Origin: CBDESM01 sp965242485
GTDB taxonomy: Bacteria > Chloroflexota > Dehalococcoidia > Bin125
NCBI GenBank assembly: GCA_965242485.1
Contig: CBDESM010000003.1
Coordinates: forward strand, 2,170,001-2,234,000
Direction: 5' to 3'
DNA length: 64,000 nt
The notes below the pieces were generated by a model, which worked only from the letters and a program-made list of their open reading frames with translations, did no database searches and was not told the origin of the DNA. The translations under genes were made by a program, and so were the position numbers. Of this stretch, positions 34,287-42,985 are shown piece by piece. The stretch's first letter is position 1. Each line of letters starts with the position of its first letter.

Positions 34287-35477
34287 ATGGCAGATCCGAT
34301 TCGCGGGCAGACGGCGGTTTGCGGGCTGGGCATTACCGAGATGCTGAAGAAGGCGGAGCACGACTCCTCCTGGTATGCGGGCAAGGCGATCCAGCTCGCG
34401 CTGGAGGACGCGGGGCTCGGGAAGGACGACCTCGACGGGCTGCTGGTCAACCCGGGCATCACGGGGATGCTCGGCTCCGGCATCTCGATCGGCCTGCAGG
34501 GCTATCTCGGCCTCCGCAACCTGAGGCTGCTCAACCACATGAACTCGTTCGGGGCGACTGCTTCGGCGATGGTCCACTTCGCCGCCATGGCCGTCCACCA
34601 CGGCATGGCCAACTACGTCGCCTGCGTCTTCGCCGATGCGCCCGTGCAGCAGGGCGGCTCCGCCGGCGCGGCCTACGGAGGCGCCGGCCGGCGCGGGCCC
34701 GTGGGAATGGCCTCGATGGCCCCGGCCTTCGGCTTCTACGGGGCGAACACCTCCTACGCGCTCGCGGCGCGGCGCTACATGGAGCAGTTCGGCGCCACAC
34801 ACGACCACTTCGGCCGCGTCTCCGTCACCCAGCGCGAATGGGCGGCGATGAACTCGCACGCGACCATGCGCAACCCGATCACGCTGGAGGACTACCACAA
34901 CTCCCGCTGGATCATCGAGCCGTTCCACCTGCTCGACTGCTGCCTCGTCTCCAACGGTGCCGTCGCCGTGATCGTCACCACCGCCGAGCGCGCCAAGGAC
35001 CTCAAGTCGTCCCCCGCCTACATCTGGGGGATGGGGCAGGGCCACCCGGGCAACCTGCCGCATTCGGAGGTGCCGGACGTGGGCACGATGTCGGGCGCGA
35101 CCATCGCCGGCGAGACCGCCTACAAGATGGCCGGCGTCGGCCCCGGGGACGTCGACATCTGCGAGTTCTACGACTGCTACACCTACACGGTGCTGCGCAC
35201 GATTGAGGATTACGGGATCGTCGGCAAGGGCGAAGCGGCCGAGTGGTACGCGGAAGGGCACGCCAAGCCCGGCGGCGATCTTCCGATCAACACCGGCGGC
35301 GGCCAGCTCTCGTCGTACTACATGTGGGGCATGACGCCGATCTCGGAGGCCGTGATCCAAGCCCGCGGCAGCGGCGGCGAGCGCCAAGTCGCGAAGAACG
35401 ACATCGTCCTCTGCAGCGGCAACGGCGGCACGCTCGACACGCACGGCACCCTGATCCTGTCGCCCAACGCCAACTAG
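34287..35477 (+). CDS. Thiolase-like protein (lipid-transfer/SCP-x type) without catalytic Cys
   Basis: This 396-residue protein has the thiolase fold (AVCGLGITEM, ALEDAGLGKDDLDGL, DVDICEFYDCYTYTVL, INTGGGQLSSYY). At the place of the nucleophilic Cys of true thiolases the sequence reads MNSFGATASAM, with no Cys. The HPxG-type motif near the C-terminus is also altered. Such proteins paired with DUF35/OB-fold partners include retro-aldolases like Ltp2, so C-C cleavage of a beta-hydroxyacyl-CoA rather than thiolysis is a fair inference. TTGGAGG sits at an ideal distance from the ATG. The next gene is the OB-fold partner. Confidence 0.82.
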   Translation: MADPIRGQTAVCGLGITEMLKKAEHDSSWYAGKAIQLALEDAGLGKDDLDGLLVNPGITGMLGSGISIGLQGYLGLRNLRLLNHMNSFGATASAMVHFAAMAVHHGMANYVACVFADAPVQQGGSAGAAYGGAGRRGPVGMASMAPAFGFYGANTSYALAARRYMEQFGATHDHFGRVSVTQREWAAMNSHATMRNPITLEDYHNSRWIIEPFHLLDCCLVSNGAVAVIVTTAERAKDLKSSPAYIWGMGQGHPGNLPHSEVPDVGTMSGATIAGETAYKMAGVGPGDVDICEFYDCYTYTVLRTIEDYGIVGKGEAAEWYAEGHAKPGGDLPINTGGGQLSSYYMWGMTPISEAVIQARGSGGERQVAKNDIVLCSGNGGTLDTHGTLILSPNAN

Positions 35478-35501
35478 CCCGCGCAACCGGAAGCGAGACC
35501 G

Positions 35502-35906
35502 ATGAGCTACGACAAGCCGCTCCCCGCGCCCGACGAGAACACGCAGCCCTGGTTCGACGGGCTGCGCGAGCACAAGCTGCTGCTCCAGTACTTCCCCTCG
35601 GCGGACTTCTACCAATACCCGTACAGCGACCGCTGCATGAAGGACTGGTCGACCGATTGGGAGTGGCGGGAGTCGAAGGGCGAAGGGGTCGTCTTCACTT
35701 GGGGGCGGATGCACCAGAAGTACCACCCGGGCTGGGCGGTCGAAGTCCCCTACACGCTGGCGGTGGTCGAGCTGGACGAAGGGCCGCGGATGCAGACGAC
35801 GCTGGTCAACGTCGATCCGGAGCAGATACGGGTGGGGATGCGGGTGAAGGTCCGCTTCGACGACGTGACGGATGAGTTCACGCTGCCCAAGTTCGAGCCG
35901 GCCTGA
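35502..35906 (+). CDS. DUF35-type OB-fold protein with degenerate zinc ribbon
   Basis: This 134-residue partner protein follows the thiolase-like gene. The N-terminal helix (NTQPWFDGLREHKLLLQY) and the C-terminal OB fold (GVVFTWGRMHQKYHP, VPYTLAVVELDEGPRMQTTL, RVKVRFDDVT) are typical of DUF35 acyl-CoA-binding proteins. The family's zinc ribbon has four Cys, but here only one is present (DRCMKDW), so metal binding is lost or altered. The second copy in the window (53848-54384) keeps its cysteines. Confidence 0.82.
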   Translation: MSYDKPLPAPDENTQPWFDGLREHKLLLQYFPSADFYQYPYSDRCMKDWSTDWEWRESKGEGVVFTWGRMHQKYHPGWAVEVPYTLAVVELDEGPRMQTTLVNVDPEQIRVGMRVKVRFDDVTDEFTLPKFEPA

Positions 35907-35930
35907 GCGGAGCGCCGCCGGCGGGCCGCC

Positions 35931-37172
35931 ATGACAGCCTCCGCGCCGCCGCTGTCGGGCGTCCGCGTCGTCGACCTGACTTGGATCGTCGCAGGGCCGA
36001 CCTGCACGCGGATGCTGGCCGATTTCGGGGCGGAAGTGATCCGGGTCGAGAATCAGCAGACGCTCGACTCGATCCGCTTCGGGCGGCCGCATCCGAAGGG
36101 GTTCGAGCCGCCCGATTCTTCGGGGATGTTCAATTGGCTCAACCGCGGCAAGCGGTCGATCACGCTGAATGCGCGGCATCCGCGAGGGCTGGAGCTGCTG
36201 AAGCGGCTGCTGGCGGTTTCGGATGTGCTGGTCGAGAACTACTCCTCGCGGGTGCTGGAGAGCTGGGGGCTTGGATACGAGCAGCAGCGGGAGGCGAAGG
36301 AGGACATCATCTACGTTTCGCTGAGCGGGTTCGGGCACTCGGGGCCGCGGCGGGATTACGGGACTTGGGGGCCGACGGCGCAGGCGTTGTCGGGGCTGAC
36401 GGCGATGTCGGGTTTCGCGGGGGGCGAGCCGGCGGGCTGGGGGTTTTCGTATCTGGATCATCTGGCCGGGTTCACGGCGGCGACGGCGATCGCGGCGGCG
36501 CTGCGGCACCGCGGGGAGACGGGGCGCGGGCAGTGGATCGATCTGTCGCAGGTGGAGACGGGGATGGCGGTGACGGGGCCGGCGTCGCTTGATTTCACGG
36601 CGAACGGGCGGCGGTACCGGGAGACGGGCAATCCGCCGGGCAATCGTTCGGTTTGGCCGAAGGCTGCGCCGCACAATACGTATCGGACCGCGGGCGACGA
36701 CAAGTGGATCATGATCACCTGCCTCAGCCACGAGCAGTGGTCGGCGCTGTGCGGGGCCTTGGGCGATCCGGAGTGGCTGGAAGACGAGCGGTTCGCGACG
36801 CTGCCGGCGCGGTTGCGCAACCAAGATGCGCTCGACGCGATGATCGGCGAGCGGACGGCGGGGCGGGAGGGGCGGGAGCTGATGGAGCGCTTGCAGGCTG
36901 CGGGGGTGCCGGCGGGGGTGGTGCAGAACGGCGTCGACTTGGTGGCGAACGATGCACAGCTGGCGGCGCGGGAGTGGACGGTCGCGCGTGAGCATCCGGT
37001 GCTGGGCGAGCACGTCACGGACGGGCTGCCGGTGCATTTCTCGCGGACGCCGGGGACGCGGGAGCGGCCGGGGCCGCCGCTGGGGGAGGCGAATGAGTAC
37101 GTGTACGGGGAGCTGCTGGGGTGCTCGCCGGAGGAGATCACGGAGCTGATGATCGACGGGGCGTTGGGCTGA
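35931..37172 (+). CDS. Family III CoA-transferase (CaiB/BaiF)
   Basis: This 413-residue CoA-transferase moves CoA between carboxylic acids. Visible family blocks are GVRVVDLTWIVAGPTCTRMLADFGAEVIRVE, NRGKRSITLNARHPRGLEL and the catalytic-Asp region SYLDHLAGFTAATAIAAAL. GETGRGQWIDLSQVE follows. The Asp of DHLAG corresponds to the nucleophile of formyl-CoA transferase. Its stop overlaps the start of the next, related gene (TGATG). It follows the thiolase-like and OB-fold genes by 25 bases, so a pathway for activation and cleavage of CoA esters is likely. Confidence 0.9.
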   Translation: MTASAPPLSGVRVVDLTWIVAGPTCTRMLADFGAEVIRVENQQTLDSIRFGRPHPKGFEPPDSSGMFNWLNRGKRSITLNARHPRGLELLKRLLAVSDVLVENYSSRVLESWGLGYEQQREAKEDIIYVSLSGFGHSGPRRDYGTWGPTAQALSGLTAMSGFAGGEPAGWGFSYLDHLAGFTAATAIAAALRHRGETGRGQWIDLSQVETGMAVTGPASLDFTANGRRYRETGNPPGNRSVWPKAAPHNTYRTAGDDKWIMITCLSHEQWSALCGALGDPEWLEDERFATLPARLRNQDALDAMIGERTAGREGRELMERLQAAGVPAGVVQNGVDLVANDAQLAAREWTVAREHPVLGEHVTDGLPVHFSRTPGTRERPGPPLGEANEYVYGELLGCSPEEITELMIDGALG

Positions 37173-38464
37173 TGGCGGGTTCGGAGGCGGGCGCAGCGGC
37201 AGGATCGGGAGCGGACTCGGGGGTGGGGGCGCTGGAGGGCATCCGGGTTCTGGATCTGAGCGGGCCGCAGGGGCAGTACTGCGGGAAGCTGCTGGCCAAT
37301 CTGGGGGCGGACGTGATCAAGGTGGAGCCGCCGGAGGGGGATGCGGGGCGGCGGATTGGGCCGTTTCTCGATGATGCGGCTGGGGCCGAGCGGTCGCTGT
37401 TCTGGTGGTACTACAACTCCGGGAAGCGGTCGGCGGGGCTGGACTTGCATTGCGCGGACGGGCTGGCGCTGTTGGAGATGCTGGCGGCGGGGGCGGATGT
37501 CGTGCTGGAGACTTGGTCGCCGACGGGGGGGCGGCCGTTCGATCCGGTGGAGTTGGCGGAGCGGCACGAAGCGGCGGTGGTGGTGAGCTTGACTCCGTTC
37601 GGGCAGGACGGGCCTTGGGCGGAGTGGGCATGGTCGGATGCGGTGGGGCTGGCGCTGGGGGGGCCGATGGGGTCGTGCGGTTATGACAATTTGCCGGGCG
37701 CGCCGCCGATGCGGCCGACGGAGCATCATGCGGGGCATATCGCGGGGTACTACGCGGCGGCGGGGGCGGTTGCGGCGCTGTACGAGCGGCGGCAGTCGGG
37801 GCTGGGGCAGCATCTGGACGTTTCGATGCATGAGGCGTGCGCGTTCACGATCGAGTCTTCCGCGCCTTGGGCGCTGTATGAGCGGCATCCGCTGATCCGG
37901 CAGACTGGGCGGCACGCGGGGCCGCAGCCGACGGAGCCTTGGCAGTATCCGACGCGGGACGGGCGGATCATCAACATCTTCGGGATGCCGCGTTCGGAGG
38001 CGGCGTGGCTGCGGTTGGTGGAGATGATCCAAGCGTCGGGGTACGGGGGGCGGCTTTCGGATCCGGAGCTGCTGAACGGGCGCAAGCGCCAGCTGGGGCT
38101 GCAGCAGGAGAGCGTGAAGATGATGCTCGGGGAGATTGCGGAGTACATCGCGGCCCACGACGCTGAAGACATCTACCACCGGGCGCAGGCGGCCGGGGCG
38201 GCTTGGTCGGTGATTCGCGATCCTGATGAGGTGGTCGAGGACGAGCACTGGAATGCGCGCGGGTTTTTCGTCGGGGTCGAGCATCCGGAGCTGGGGCGGA
38301 CGGTGACCTATCCGGGCGCGCCGTACGTGCTTTCGGAGACGCCTTGGCGGCATGGCCGGAGAGCGCCGCTGCTGGGGGAGCACACGCGGGAGGTGCTGGG
38401 GGGCGAGCTCGGTTTGAGTTCGGCGGAGTTGGCGGCGCTGGCGGGTGCGGGGGTGATCGCCTAG
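37172..38464 (+). CDS. Family III CoA-transferase homologue lacking the catalytic Asp
   Basis: This 430-residue protein is a second CaiB/BaiF-like protein in tandem. Family blocks are GIRVLDLSGPQGQYCGKLLANLGADVIKVE, NSGKRSAGLDLHCADG and LGQHLDVSMHEA. When the segment HHAGHIAGYYAAAGAVAAL is aligned with SYLDHLAGFTAATAIAAAL of the preceding protein, the catalytic Asp position is Gly. It could be the inactive half of a heterodimer with its neighbour, or a protein with altered chemistry. Translation is coupled through TGATG at 37170. Confidence 0.85.
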   Translation: MAGSEAGAAAGSGADSGVGALEGIRVLDLSGPQGQYCGKLLANLGADVIKVEPPEGDAGRRIGPFLDDAAGAERSLFWWYYNSGKRSAGLDLHCADGLALLEMLAAGADVVLETWSPTGGRPFDPVELAERHEAAVVVSLTPFGQDGPWAEWAWSDAVGLALGGPMGSCGYDNLPGAPPMRPTEHHAGHIAGYYAAAGAVAALYERRQSGLGQHLDVSMHEACAFTIESSAPWALYERHPLIRQTGRHAGPQPTEPWQYPTRDGRIINIFGMPRSEAAWLRLVEMIQASGYGGRLSDPELLNGRKRQLGLQQESVKMMLGEIAEYIAAHDAEDIYHRAQAAGAAWSVIRDPDEVVEDEHWNARGFFVGVEHPELGRTVTYPGAPYVLSETPWRHGRRAPLLGEHTREVLGGELGLSSAELAALAGAGVIA

Positions 38465-38501
38465 GCGCGGTCCGCGCGGCGCGGGAACCGGCTGCGGGTG
38501 C

Positions 38502-39046
38502 TGCTGCTGCGGGTGCGGCGAGCCCGTTTTGAGCAGGGCGGGCAGGGCGGTTTCGGCCGGGGCAGGGTTGACGGCGTCGGGTCGGGGCGGGAGCGCTGGC
38601 GGATTCTGCGGAGGCGGAGGGTTCGGGCCAGGCGCGAGATCGGGCGCGAAATTTGGCGGGAGCGGACGGGTCGGCGGCGAGTGCTGCTGCGGGGGCGGCG
38701 AGATCGTTTTGGGCAGGGCGGCTTCGGCCGGGACAGAGTTGACGGCGTCGGGGCGGGGCGGGAATTCTGGCGGATTCTGCGGAGGCGGAGGGTTCGGGCC
38801 AGGCGCGAGATTGGGCGCGAAGTTGGGCGGGAGCGGCGCGGGAGCCGGCGGCGGGTGCTGCTGCGGGTGCGGCGAGATTGTTTTGAGCAGGGCGGGCAGG
38901 GCGGTTTTGGCCGGGGCAGGGTTGATGGCGTCGGGGCGGGGCGGGAGCGCTGGCGGATTCTGCGGAGGCGGAGGGTTCGGGCCAAGCGTGAGGTTGGACG
39001 CGGAGTTGGACGGGAAGTCGGGCGGGAGCGGACAGGTCGGGGGTGG
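38502..39046. repeat. Three imperfect tandem repeats of 160-190 bp
   Basis: Units begin with TGCTGCTGCGGG at 38502, 38692 and 38856. Each contains the constant core GGCGGATTCTGCGGAGGCGG, followed by GAGGGTTCGGGCC. Spacing varies (190, 164, about 190) through small indels. One minus-strand frame reads as proline-rich repeats (PNPPPPQNPP) and one plus-strand frame as glycine-rich ones. Neither has a convincing start, and the minus frame is interrupted by TAA at 39053-39055. With its flanks this fills the 810-base gap between the CoA-transferase and the glycosylase gene. It may be a decayed proline-rich protein gene or a non-coding repeat. Confidence 0.75.
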
Positions 39047-39274
39047 GCGGGATTAGGCGTGCTGGCCACGCTGACCACGGAGGTGCGGGATGCGGGAGAT
39101 GCGCTGGAGGATGTGGAGCGAGGCATGGGGGCGGGGTTCGCTTGGGTGTTGCGGGTGGGCTGCAACGGGGTTTTCCTCTCTGGTCGTCGGCAGACGGCTG
39201 CCCGGCTTTTTTGCGAACGTGCGTTCAGGGTAGTCGGAATCGCGGAGAGGGGGCAAGCCGGTGCGGGCGGCTGG

Positions 39275-39949
39275 TCAGTCGGCGTTTGCGAAGCCGATGT
39301 CGACGTCCAAGATTTGCCACATGTACCAAGAGGCGACGGTGGCGTAGGGGGACCACTTCGCGCCGATCTCTTTGGCTTGCTTGGGGGTGGGGGTTTCTTC
39401 GAGTCCGTAGGCGACTTTCATTCCGTTGCGGACGCCGAGGTCGCCGACGGGGAGGATGTCGGGGCGGCCGAGATGGAACATGAGGAGCATGTGGGCGCTC
39501 CATTCGCCGAAACCTTTGACTTGGGTGAGGGCGGCGATGACTTCGTCGTCGGGCATCTGGTCGAGTCGGTTGAGCGGGAGGCTGCCGTCGGAGACGTGGG
39601 CGGCCAGGTCGCGGAGGTAGCCCATTTTTTGGCGGGAGACGCCGCAGCTGCGGAATTCTTCGTCGTCGGTGGCGAGCACTTGGGCTGGGGTGGGGGTGGC
39701 CGATTGGTCGCCGTAGAAGGCGAACCATTTGCGCTGGATGGCGGAGGCGGCGGGGCCGGCGAGTTGCTGGTAGAGGATGGTGCGGACCATGCGCTCGTAG
39801 GGGTCGCCGCCGTCGGGGCGGGGAGTGTAGGGGCCGATTTGGTCGATCAGGCGGCCGATGACGGGGTCGGCTTGGCGGAGGTGGCGGTAGGCGCGGGCGG
39901 GGTAGAACTTGAGGCGCTTGCGCTGCGCGGGTTTGGCGGCGGGAGGCAT
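39275..39949 (-). CDS. DNA-3-methyladenine glycosylase II-like (AlkA/HhH-GPD)
   Basis: This 224-residue base-excision repair glycosylase removes alkylated purines. The N-terminal helices contain YERMVRTILYQQLAGPAASAI. The helix-hairpin-helix is LTQVKGFGEWSAHMLLMF, and the catalytic Asp is in PVGDLGVRNG. Zinc or iron-sulfur ligands are absent, as expected for AlkA-type and not MutY/Nth-type proteins. The stop of the upstream nitroreductase is 2 bases before its ATG, so the two are probably co-transcribed. Confidence 0.92.
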   Translation of the reverse strand: MPPAAKPAQRKRLKFYPARAYRHLRQADPVIGRLIDQIGPYTPRPDGGDPYERMVRTILYQQLAGPAASAIQRKWFAFYGDQSATPTPAQVLATDDEEFRSCGVSRQKMGYLRDLAAHVSDGSLPLNRLDQMPDDEVIAALTQVKGFGEWSAHMLLMFHLGRPDILPVGDLGVRNGMKVAYGLEETPTPKQAKEIGAKWSPYATVASWYMWQILDVDIGFANAD

Positions 39950-39951
39950 CG

Positions 39952-40575
39952 TCAGCGCTGCCAGCCGTTCCAGTGGAGGAACTCGTCGACGGGCTTGCGG
40001 TTGACGGGGCCGAACTGCACTGCGGGCCAGCCCATGGGGATGATGGCGACGGGAACGGCATCTCGGGGGACGCCGAACTGATCTGCGAGGAGGTCGCGGA
40101 CGCCGGCTTGGGCGGTGGTGAGGACGGTGCCGAGTCCTTCGGCGCGGGCGGCGAGCATGAGGTTCTGGATGCTGGGGTAGATGGAGCTGCCGGCGAGCAG
40201 GGATTCGGGGTCGTGGGCTTGGATGTTATGGAGGCAGGGGATGATCAGGACGGGGGCGGCGGCGAAGTTGTCGAAGAGGCGGAATGCGCCGCGCATCATG
40301 CGGCGCTCGGCGGGGTCTTGGATGCGTTCCGGGTCGGGGCGTCGGCCGCCGAAGCGCTGCTCGAATGAGGCGCGGATGGCGTCGGCGATGAGTCGGCGCT
40401 TGTCGTCGTCGGTGATGACGATGAAGGCCCACGGCTGGAGGTTGCTGCCGCTGGGCGCTTTGGTGGCGGCTTCGATGACGCGGCGGATGGTTTCCTCGGG
40501 GACGGGTTCGGCGGTCCATTGGCGGACGGCGCGCTGGGTGTTCATGACTTCGTAGATGTCCGTGGTGGCGGTCAT
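39952..40575 (-). CDS. Nitroreductase-family FMN oxidoreductase
   Basis: This 207-residue protein has the nitroreductase start (NTQRAVRQWTAEPVPEETIRRVIEAATKAPSGSNLQPWAF) with the FMN-phosphate contacting Arg and Ser residues. The middle contains SSIYPSIQNLMLAARAEGLGT, and the end VAIIPMGWP is typical. It should use NAD(P)H and FMN to reduce nitro, quinone or enoyl substrates as a dimer. The natural substrate is unknown. Confidence 0.9.
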   Translation of the reverse strand: MTATTDIYEVMNTQRAVRQWTAEPVPEETIRRVIEAATKAPSGSNLQPWAFIVITDDDKRRLIADAIRASFEQRFGGRRPDPERIQDPAERRMMRGAFRLFDNFAAAPVLIIPCLHNIQAHDPESLLAGSSIYPSIQNLMLAARAEGLGTVLTTAQAGVRDLLADQFGVPRDAVPVAIIPMGWPAVQFGPVNRKPVDEFLHWNGWQR

Positions 40576-40585
40576 GGCGGTAGTC

Positions 40586-41143
40586 CTAGAGGGCGGAGAC
40601 GCAGCCGCCGGCGGCGACGGGTTCGGGGGCGTCGTGCTTGAAGGTGGAGAAATATTGGTCGATGGCGCTTTCTTCGACAGCGTCGAGAGTCATGCGTTCG
40701 CCCCAGGAGGAGAGGACGATTTTGGAGCTGATTCCGCTGAGGGGGGCGAGGATGGTGAAGTCGCCGGCTTCTAGGTGGCGGCGGGCGATTTCGTAGAGCT
40801 GTTCGACTTCTTCGGGGGAAGTTCGGGAGGGTTCCCACCAGATGGCGACTGCGCCGTGTTCCAGGGAGTGGACGGCTTGTTCGACGCGGACGGGGGCGTC
40901 GTAGATGCCGCAGGGGAGGGTGTAGCCGTCGTGCGGTCCGCCGTATGGGGGGAGGCCGCCTTCGTAGGATTCGTAGGGGACGGGGACGGTGGTGCCGACG
41001 TGCTGCTGGCCTTCTTCGGTGAGTTCGTTGTCGAATTGGGTGATGCGGGGGTCGTCGCTGAAGGAGGATCCGCCGCAGGCGGCGGCGATGGCGGCCGCGA
41101 GGATGGCGGCGGCGATGGCGGGGAGGGTCAGCCGGTTTCGCAT
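40586..41143 (-). CDS. DUF3105-like lipoprotein
   Basis: This 185-residue protein has a signal with a lipobox ending AAAIAAACGG, so Cys 23 or so becomes lipidated. The mature part matches the DUF3105 pattern: HVGTTVPVPYESYEGGLPPYGGPH, then GIYDAPVRVEQAVHSLEHGAVAIWW. Function is unknown. It is a surface or membrane-bound protein. A larger open frame runs through the start region, but the ATG with the signal peptide at 41143 is clear. Its start overlaps the end of the next upstream DUF3105-like gene by 16 bases. Confidence 0.82.
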   Translation of the reverse strand: MRNRLTLPAIAAAILAAAIAAACGGSSFSDDPRITQFDNELTEEGQQHVGTTVPVPYESYEGGLPPYGGPHDGYTLPCGIYDAPVRVEQAVHSLEHGAVAIWWEPSRTSPEEVEQLYEIARRHLEAGDFTILAPLSGISSKIVLSSWGERMTLDAVEESAIDQYFSTFKHDAPEPVAAGGCVSAL

Positions 41144-41934
41144 GGGGGGATTCCGGTGTTGTCGAGCATGTAGCGGTCGTAGTAGCCGTCGGGGCGGAAT
41201 TGGATGAAGGCGTCGAGTTGCTGGCGGCCGTCGTCGTCGAAGGCTTGGACGGGGAGGAGGGTGCGCCAGGCGGCGGCGACGATGCCCGCGCCGTCGGGGC
41301 GCTGGTCGCGGAGGCCCTGGATGGGCGCGAGGGCGAGTTTGGGGCGGGAGAGTCGTTGCGCGTCGTACCAGGCGGAGAGGGCGGCGGGGTCGATGGCGCT
41401 GTCGTAGTAGATGACGATGCCGCCGCGGGAGAGGACGGGGAGGAGTTCGCTGGGGGCGGCGATGAGGGAGCAGTCGCCGCCGGCGCCGGTGAGGTCGTAG
41501 GCGGCGGCTTCGGGGATGGCGGGGGCGTGGGGGAGCGGGCCGGAGGTGGGGGGGAAGGAGTTGTAGGCGGCGAAGAGTTCGCCTTCTTGGAGTTGTCGGC
41601 GACCTTGGTCGGGGTAGAGCTCGACGCCTTCGACTTCGGCGGCGCGGTTGCCGGGGAAGATGAGCTGCATGGCGAAGACGGCGATCATGGCGACGAGGAG
41701 GCCGGCGATGAGGGAGAAGGCGAGACGGGGCATGCCGAAGATGGTGTCTTTTTTCTTCGGGGGGCCGGTGCCGGCGGATTGGCCGCGGTTGCGGCGGCCG
41801 CCGGAGTCGTCTTTGCCGCCGTTGCCGCCGTTGGCCGATGCTTCGGCTGCGGGGGCGGCCGGGGGGTTGTTGGCGGCGCGGCGGGAGGAGTTGCGGCGTC
41901 GGCGGCGGTTGCGGCGGGCGGGCTGCTGGCTCAT
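41128..41934 (-). CDS. DUF3105-like membrane-anchored protein
   Basis: This is a 268-residue protein. The N-terminal 75 residues are basic and low-complexity (SQQPARRNRRRRRNSSRR), hence cytoplasmic. One membrane helix follows (LAFSLIAGLLVAMIAVFAMQL). The outer part carries a DUF3105-like stretch: FAAYNSFPPTSGPLPHAP, then LPVLSRGGIVIYYDS, where the usual LEHG is replaced by LSRGG. It ends NTGIPPCETG. It and the following lipoprotein are likely partners. Role unknown. Confidence 0.75.
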   Translation of the reverse strand: MSQQPARRNRRRRRNSSRRAANNPPAAPAAEASANGGNGGKDDSGGRRNRGQSAGTGPPKKKDTIFGMPRLAFSLIAGLLVAMIAVFAMQLIFPGNRAAEVEGVELYPDQGRRQLQEGELFAAYNSFPPTSGPLPHAPAIPEAAAYDLTGAGGDCSLIAAPSELLPVLSRGGIVIYYDSAIDPAALSAWYDAQRLSRPKLALAPIQGLRDQRPDGAGIVAAAWRTLLPVQAFDDDGRQQLDAFIQFRPDGYYDRYMLDNTGIPPCETG

Positions 41935-41952
41935 TGGGGGATCCGGGCGGGG

Positions 41953-42861
41953 CTAGAAGATTTGGCCGATGTCGCGGCCGACTTTGCGGAGGCGTTCGAC
42001 GCGTTCTTCGGTGGGGGGGTGGGAGGAGAACCATTTGCCGACGCCGCCGGAGAGCGGGTTGACGATGAAGAGGTGGTTCGCCGACTCGGCGGTGGACATT
42101 TCTTCGGTGGCGTATTTGACGTCTGGGTGGGCTTTCATTTGCTCGAGCTTCATGAGGGCGGAGGCGAGGGCTTGAGGGTCGCGGCCGTTGCGGGCGCCCA
42201 TTTCGTCGGCGGCGAATTCGCGTTGGCGGGAGACGGCGGATTGGATGAGTGCGGCGATGATGGGGGCGACGAAGGCGAGGACGAGAGCGCCGGCGAGGTG
42301 GCCGATGTCGCTGCCGCCGCCTTGGCTGTCGCGGCCCATGCCGCCGAAGAGGAAGGCGAACATGAGGCCGAAGCGGGCGACCATGGCGATGAGCATGATG
42401 ATGCCGGCCATCATGGCGACGATGCAGCTCCAGAGGGTGTCGCGGTTTTTGACGTGCGCGAGTTCGTGCGCGAAGACGCCTTGGAGTTCGCGTTCGGAGA
42501 GGAGGCTCATGATGCCGGTGGTGGCGGCGACGGCGGCGTGGTTGGGGCTGCGTCCGGTGGCGAAGGCGTTGGGCATGGGGGTTTCGACGATGTAGACCTT
42601 GGGTTTGGGGAGCTTGGCTTCGAGGGCGGCGCGTTCGACGATGCGGTGGAGTTGGGGGGCTTCGCGTTCGGAGACTTCTTTGGCGCCCATGGAGGAGCGG
42701 ATGATGCGGTCGGAGAACCAGTAGGAGCCGATGTTGATGGCCATCATGATGGCGCCGACGATGACGACGCCCCAGAGGCCCGCGAGCCAGTAGGCGATGG
42801 CGCCGGCGAGGCCGGTGATGAGGGTGACGAGGAAGACCGTGCGCACCGCGTAGCCCGCCAT
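41953..42861 (-). CDS. htpX: HtpX-type M48 membrane zinc protease
   Basis: This 302-residue membrane protease takes part in quality control of membrane proteins. Two N-terminal helices (VFLVTLITGLAGAIAYW, GVVIVGAIMMAINIGSYW) precede the zinc site VFAHELAHVKNRDTL with HExxH, and the third ligand Glu in REFAADEMGA. Two more helices lie between them. It ends SSHPPTEERVERLRKVG, typical for HtpX. No heat-shock promoter is recognisable upstream. Confidence 0.93.
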   Translation of the reverse strand: MAGYAVRTVFLVTLITGLAGAIAYWLAGLWGVVIVGAIMMAINIGSYWFSDRIIRSSMGAKEVSEREAPQLHRIVERAALEAKLPKPKVYIVETPMPNAFATGRSPNHAAVAATTGIMSLLSERELQGVFAHELAHVKNRDTLWSCIVAMMAGIIMLIAMVARFGLMFAFLFGGMGRDSQGGGSDIGHLAGALVLAFVAPIIAALIQSAVSRQREFAADEMGARNGRDPQALASALMKLEQMKAHPDVKYATEEMSTAESANHLFIVNPLSGGVGKWFSSHPPTEERVERLRKVGRDIGQIF

Positions 42862-42985
42862 CGATCCGCTCCCGATCCGCTTCGGCCCGCAGCCGTCGCG
42901 GGCGCGACGGCGGCCGATGGGGATCGTACCATTGAGGCGGACGGGGCCGGCTGGTGCGGGCCCGTGCAGGACGGGGAGGGCCGCG

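Noticed and set aside
34110..38383. Long minus-strand frames opposite the thiolase-like and CoA-transferase genes
   Set aside because: They are shadows of clear + strand genes with family motifs.
38529..39056. Glycine-rich + strand ORF with CCCGGGE-like repeats
   Set aside because: It has no ribosome site, and the repeats read equally in other frames; treated as repeat DNA.
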